64,000 nt of DNA from Streptomyces sp. NBC_01445 (GTDB lineage: Bacteria; Actinomycetota; Actinomycetes; Streptomycetales; Streptomycetaceae): assembly GCF_035918235.1 (NCBI RefSeq), contig NZ_CP109485.1, forward strand, positions 6,631,001-6,695,000. The letters run 5' to 3'. Below the pieces are notes generated by a model. The model had not been told where the DNA came from. It did not search any database and was given only the letters and a program-made list of their open reading frames with translations. Of the stretch, positions 61,304 to 64,000 are shown piece after piece (the first letter of the stretch is position 1; each line of letters opens with the position of its first letter). The translations under genes and the position numbers were made by a program.

Positions 61304-62212
61304 GTGTCCGTACGGGAATTGGTGGTGCTCGGCACCGCGAGCCAGGTGCCGACGAGGCACCGCAACCACAACGGCTACCTGCTGCGCTGGGACGGGGAGG
61401 GCATCCTCTTCGATCCCGGCGAGGGCACGCAGCGCCAGATGCTGCGGGCCGGCGTCGCCGCGCACGACCTCAACCGGCTGTGTGTCACCCACTTCCACGG
61501 CGACCACTCCCTCGGCCTCGCCGGGGTCATCCAGCGCATCAACCTGGACCGGGTGCCGCACCCCGTCACGGCGCACTACCCGCGCTCCGGTCAGCGGTTC
61601 TTCGACCGGCTGCGGTACGCCACCGCGTACCGCGAGAGCGTCGCGCTAGCCGAGGAGCCGGTGTCCGGCGAGGGCGGCGTGCTCGCCGAGACGCCGTCGT
61701 ACACGCTGGACGCGCGCCGTCTCTCCCACCCCGTCGAGTCCTACGGCTACCGCCTCGTGGAGCCCGACGGGCGCCGCATGCTGCCCGACCTGCTTGCCGA
61801 ACACGGCATCTCCGGGCCCGACGTGGGGCTCCTCCAGCGGGACGGGTCCCTGCGCGGCGTCACCCTCGACGACGTGAGCGAGGTGCGGCGCGGGCAGCGG
61901 TTCGCGTTCGTCATGGACACCCGGCTCTGCGACGGGGTGAACGAGCTCGCCGAGGGGTGCGACATGCTCGTCATCGAGTCGACATTCCTCGACGGGGACC
62001 ACCGACTGGCCTCCGAACACGGCCACTTGACCGCCGGGCAGGCCGCGCGCGTCGCGGCCGAGGGCGGGGTGCGGCATCTCGTGCTCACCCACTTCAGCCA
62101 GCGCTACTCCGACCCCGAGGAGTTCGAGCGCCAGGCCCGCGCCGCCGGCTTCACCGGAGAGCTCACCGTGGCGCGGGACCTCGACCGCGTACAGGTGCCC
62201 AAACGCGTCTAA
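61304..62212 (+). CDS. RNase Z-like metallo-beta-lactamase protein
   Basis: A 302-residue member of the RNase Z/ElaC branch of the MBL superfamily, which trims tRNA 3' ends. [17 protein letters not shown] opens the protein (the LGT/S start typical of RNase Z), and [15 protein letters not shown] (H63, H65, D67, H68) is the main zinc motif. The later aspartate is in VMDTRLC and the histidine in [12 protein letters not shown] 61304 has a weak ribosome binding site. It follows the HIT gene and precedes the deaminase. An ortholog of S. coelicolor-type RNase Z is plausible; a general hydrolase is the alternative. Confidence 0.9.
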   Translation: MSVRELVVLGTASQVPTRHRNHNGYLLRWDGEGILFDPGEGTQRQMLRAGVAAHDLNRLCVTHFHGDHSLGLAGVIQRINLDRVPHPVTAHYPRSGQRFFDRLRYATAYRESVALAEEPVSGEGGVLAETPSYTLDARRLSHPVESYGYRLVEPDGRRMLPDLLAEHGISGPDVGLLQRDGSLRGVTLDDVSEVRRGQRFAFVMDTRLCDGVNELAEGCDMLVIESTFLDGDHRLASEHGHLTAGQAARVAAEGGVRHLVLTHFSQRYSDPEEFERQARAAGFTGELTVARDLDRVQVPKRV

Positions 62213-62221
62213 TCCCGGGCG

Positions 62222-62227
62222 TACCAT
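62222..62227 (+). promoter_or_regulatory. -10 box, probable leaderless promoter of the deaminase gene
   Basis: TACCAT lies 6 nt before the ATG at 62234 and there is no ribosome binding site. Confidence 0.55.
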
Positions 62228-62233
62228 GCTCTG

Positions 62234-63238
62234 ATGTCCCTCGCTTCGCTCCCCAAAGCCGAACTCCACCTGCACATCGAAGGCACCCTCGAACCCGAGC
62301 TCGCCTTCGAACTCGCGGCCCGCAACGGCGTCGACCTGCCGTTCGCCGACACCGAGGCCCTCCGCAAGGCCTACCTCTTCGAAGACCTGCAGTCCTTCCT
62401 CGACCTGTACTACGGCCTGATGGCCGTCCTGCGCACCGAGGAGGACTTCGAGCAGCTCGCCGACGCCTACCTCGCGCGCGCCGCCGCGCAGGGCGTGCGG
62501 CACGCCGAGATCTTCTTCGACCCGCAGGCCCACACCGCCCGCGGCGTGCCGATCGGGACCGTCGTCGAGGGCCTGAGCGCCGCCCTGTCGAAGAGCGTGG
62601 AGCGCCACGGCGTCTCCACCCGTCTCATCATGTGCTTCCTGCGCGACCAGTCCGCCGAGTCGGCGATGCAGACCCTGGAGTCCGCGAAGCCCTACCTCGA
62701 CCGGATCGTCGGCGTCGGCCTCGACTCCGCCGAGGTCGGCAACCCCGCCTCCAAGTTCCGCGAGGTGTACGAGGCCGCGGGCGCGCTCGGGCTGCGCAAG
62801 GTCGCCCACGCGGGCGAGGAGGGCGACCCCTCGTACGTATGGGAGGCGCTCGACGTGCTCGGCGTCGAGCGCATCGACCACGGGCTCCGCTGCGTCGAGG
62901 ACCCGGCGCTCGTCGAACGGCTCGTGCGGGACCGGGTGCCGCTGACGCTGTGTCCGCTGTCGAACGTGCGGCTGCGCGCCATCGACGTACTCGAAGACCA
63001 CCCGCTGCCGCGGATGATGGACGCCGGTCTGCTCTGCACGGTGAACTCCGACGACCCGTCCTACTTCGGCGGATACGTCGGAGACACCTTCCACGCGGTC
63101 CACGAGGCGCTCGCGCTCGACCACGAGCGGCTGCGCGAGCTCGCCCGCAACTCGTTCGTCGCGTCGTTCCTCGACGACGACGAGGAGCTGCGCTCGCGCT
63201 ACCTCGCCGAGGTCGACGCGTTCGCGTTCGACGACTGA
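62234..63238 (+). CDS. Adenosine/adenine deaminase family protein
   Basis: Zinc amidohydrolase that deaminates adenosine or a related purine. Zinc ligands H12 and H14 lie in KAELHLHIEGTLEPEL, the later His in KVAHAGEEG, and the aspartate in NSDDPSYFGGYV. The catalytic glutamate is in AGEEG. 334 residues. CPLSNVRLRAI and NSDDPSYFGGYV match the adenine-deaminase (Aah1/type 2) subgroup better than classical ADA, which has CPTSN-type and NTDDP motifs. I therefore leave the substrate open. Its last 40 bases overlap the convergent MFS gene. Confidence 0.88.
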   Translation: MSLASLPKAELHLHIEGTLEPELAFELAARNGVDLPFADTEALRKAYLFEDLQSFLDLYYGLMAVLRTEEDFEQLADAYLARAAAQGVRHAEIFFDPQAHTARGVPIGTVVEGLSAALSKSVERHGVSTRLIMCFLRDQSAESAMQTLESAKPYLDRIVGVGLDSAEVGNPASKFREVYEAAGALGLRKVAHAGEEGDPSYVWEALDVLGVERIDHGLRCVEDPALVERLVRDRVPLTLCPLSNVRLRAIDVLEDHPLPRMMDAGLLCTVNSDDPSYFGGYVGDTFHAVHEALALDHERLRELARNSFVASFLDDDEELRSRYLAEVDAFAFDD

Positions 63239-64000
63239 CCGAGTGCCGCCGAGCCGCCCCGCGGTCCCGCCGTGGAGAACTCCTCCTGCGTCGGGGCCGG
63301 TTGGGGCGTGCTCACCGTGATCTCCACGACCGGCTGCTCGGCCGCGCCCATCTGCGGGACCGCGCCCGCCGGGGCGCCCGTCACGCCGGCCACCAGAGCG
63401 GCGGGGGCGCCGCCCCTCCTGCGGACCGTGCCGGGCCGCAGCAGCGGGCTGCCGCCCGTGTGCAGCGCCACCGCGGTGAGCGGCAGTGCCAGGACGAGCA
63501 GCGCCACGGCGAGCGTCGTGCCCATCGCCGGATAGCCCGCCGTCTGCGACAGGACGCTGCCGGTGAGCGGGCCGCAGGCCGTGCCGAGCGACGCCGCCGA
63601 GCCGACGAGGACCGCCCAGCGGCCGCGCGGGTCCAGGGACGCGGCCAGGCCGATCAGATACGACAGGACCACCGGGTACAGCGTGTTCCACGCGATCTCA
63701 CCGGTCGCGAACGACGCGAGGTCGTCCGCGCGGGCGCTCACCACGATGCAGCATGCGATCAGTGCCGTGCCCGCGCCGATCGGGGCGGCGCGGCCGAGCC
63801 GGGACCCGAGCGCGCCCGCGCCGAGCACGCCCACGAGCGCCGTGCCGAGCGCCACCGCGAAGACCGCGCCGACGGTGATCTCCGTCAGGCCCGCCTGGTC
63901 CGTGCCGATGCGGCTGCTGACGCCCCACAGGGAGTTCTGCGCCATCGACCAGCAGAGCATCGCGGCGGCCAGGACCAGGCCCGAACGGCGGAAGGGGAGA
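63199..64000 (-). CDS. MFS transporter, N-terminus cut by window edge
   Basis: The C-terminal half of a major-facilitator-type transporter. The 266 codons visible contain six hydrophobic segments (including ITVGAVFAVALGTALVGVLG, VVLSYLIGLAASL and TLAVALLVLALPLTAVAL), with MFS-like loops of short basic residues. An ~80-residue Ala/Pro/Gln-rich cytoplasmic tail ends the protein. The frame is open at base 64000, so the start is outside. The stop at 63199 lies inside the 3' end of the convergent deaminase gene. The substrate is unknown. Confidence 0.83.
   Translation of the reverse strand, partial: LPFRRSGLVLAAAMLCWSMAQNSLWGVSSRIGTDQAGLTEITVGAVFAVALGTALVGVLGAGALGSRLGRAAPIGAGTALIACCIVVSARADDLASFATGEIAWNTLYPVVLSYLIGLAASLDPRGRWAVLVGSAASLGTACGPLTGSVLSQTAGYPAMGTTLAVALLVLALPLTAVALHTGGSPLLRPGTVRRRGGAPAALVAGVTGAPAGAVPQMGAAEQPVVEITVSTPQPAPTQEEFSTAGPRGGSAALGQSSNANASTSAR

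Overview
The window reads as a piece of a Streptomyces chromosome. GC content is very high with strong third-position GC bias, GTG starts are common, and two-part -10 boxes of the TANNNT type sit 6-7 nt before several start codons. The gene order is the conserved rne - rplU - rpmA - obg - proB - proA - nadD - rsfS - leuS - comEA/comEC - holA - rpsT - lepA - hemW - hrcA - dnaJ - rsmE core known from streptomycetes. I see no insertion sequence, prophage, CRISPR array or replication origin, so this is mostly core genome with a few accessory or unexplained patches.

Layout. 1-2.7 kb: 3'-truncated Tat-secreted phospholipase C (minus). 2.8-9.5 kb: an unknown hydrophobic 31-residue-repeat protein, the DUF2344/TIGR03936 protein and a very long RNase E/G. 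9.8-13.5 kb: secreted phospholipase-D-like protein, ribosomal proteins L21 and L27, and Obg. 13.7-15.9 kb (minus): membrane-linked CDP-glycerol glycerophosphotransferase-like protein. 16.2-26.5 kb: proB, proA, small conserved proteins, two single-pass membrane proteins sharing an N-terminal motif, an M48 protease, two 54-residue membrane peptides, nadD, an LCP/LytR_C protein, rsfS and a histidine phosphatase. 26.6-27.7 kb: two identical tRNA-Ala(GGC) genes enclosing two small CxxC proteins. 27.7-30.6 kb (minus): a NuoF-like flavoprotein/ferredoxin coupled to a haem-type membrane protein. 30.9-34 kb: a leucine-rich leader peptide, an attenuator-like terminator and leuS. 34.1-42.3 kb: a coiled-coil membrane protein, DegV, ComEA, ComEC, a YceI-like protein and HolA. 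42.7-47.4 kb: rpsT (minus), lepA, and a long-chain acyl-CoA synthetase followed by a decayed copy of its own 3' end. 47.5-51.2 kb: a HAMP-like orphan divergent from a SpoIIE-type phosphatase, then hemW. 51.3-64 kb: DUF3097 and an MBL-fold hydrolase (minus), hrcA-dnaJ behind a CIRCE operator, a nitronate monooxygenase-like gene coupled to rsmE, a VOC protein, a tricorn-like protease, HIT, RNase Z-like, adenosine/adenine deaminase, and the 3' part of an MFS transporter (minus).

Much of the window serves translation and its quality control: L21, L27, S20, LepA, LeuS, RsmE, RsfS, Obg, RNase E, RNase Z, tRNA-Ala, DnaJ and HrcA.

The most interesting signals are regulatory. Every leucine codon I read in leuS is CTG, while its tiny leader peptide uses CTT-CTG-CTT just upstream of a U-tailed hairpin. 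A perfect 16-bp stem enclosing two hairpins separates dnaJ from the next gene. The gene at 2.85 kb encodes exact 93-bp tandem repeats of a tryptophan-rich membrane motif of unknown purpose.
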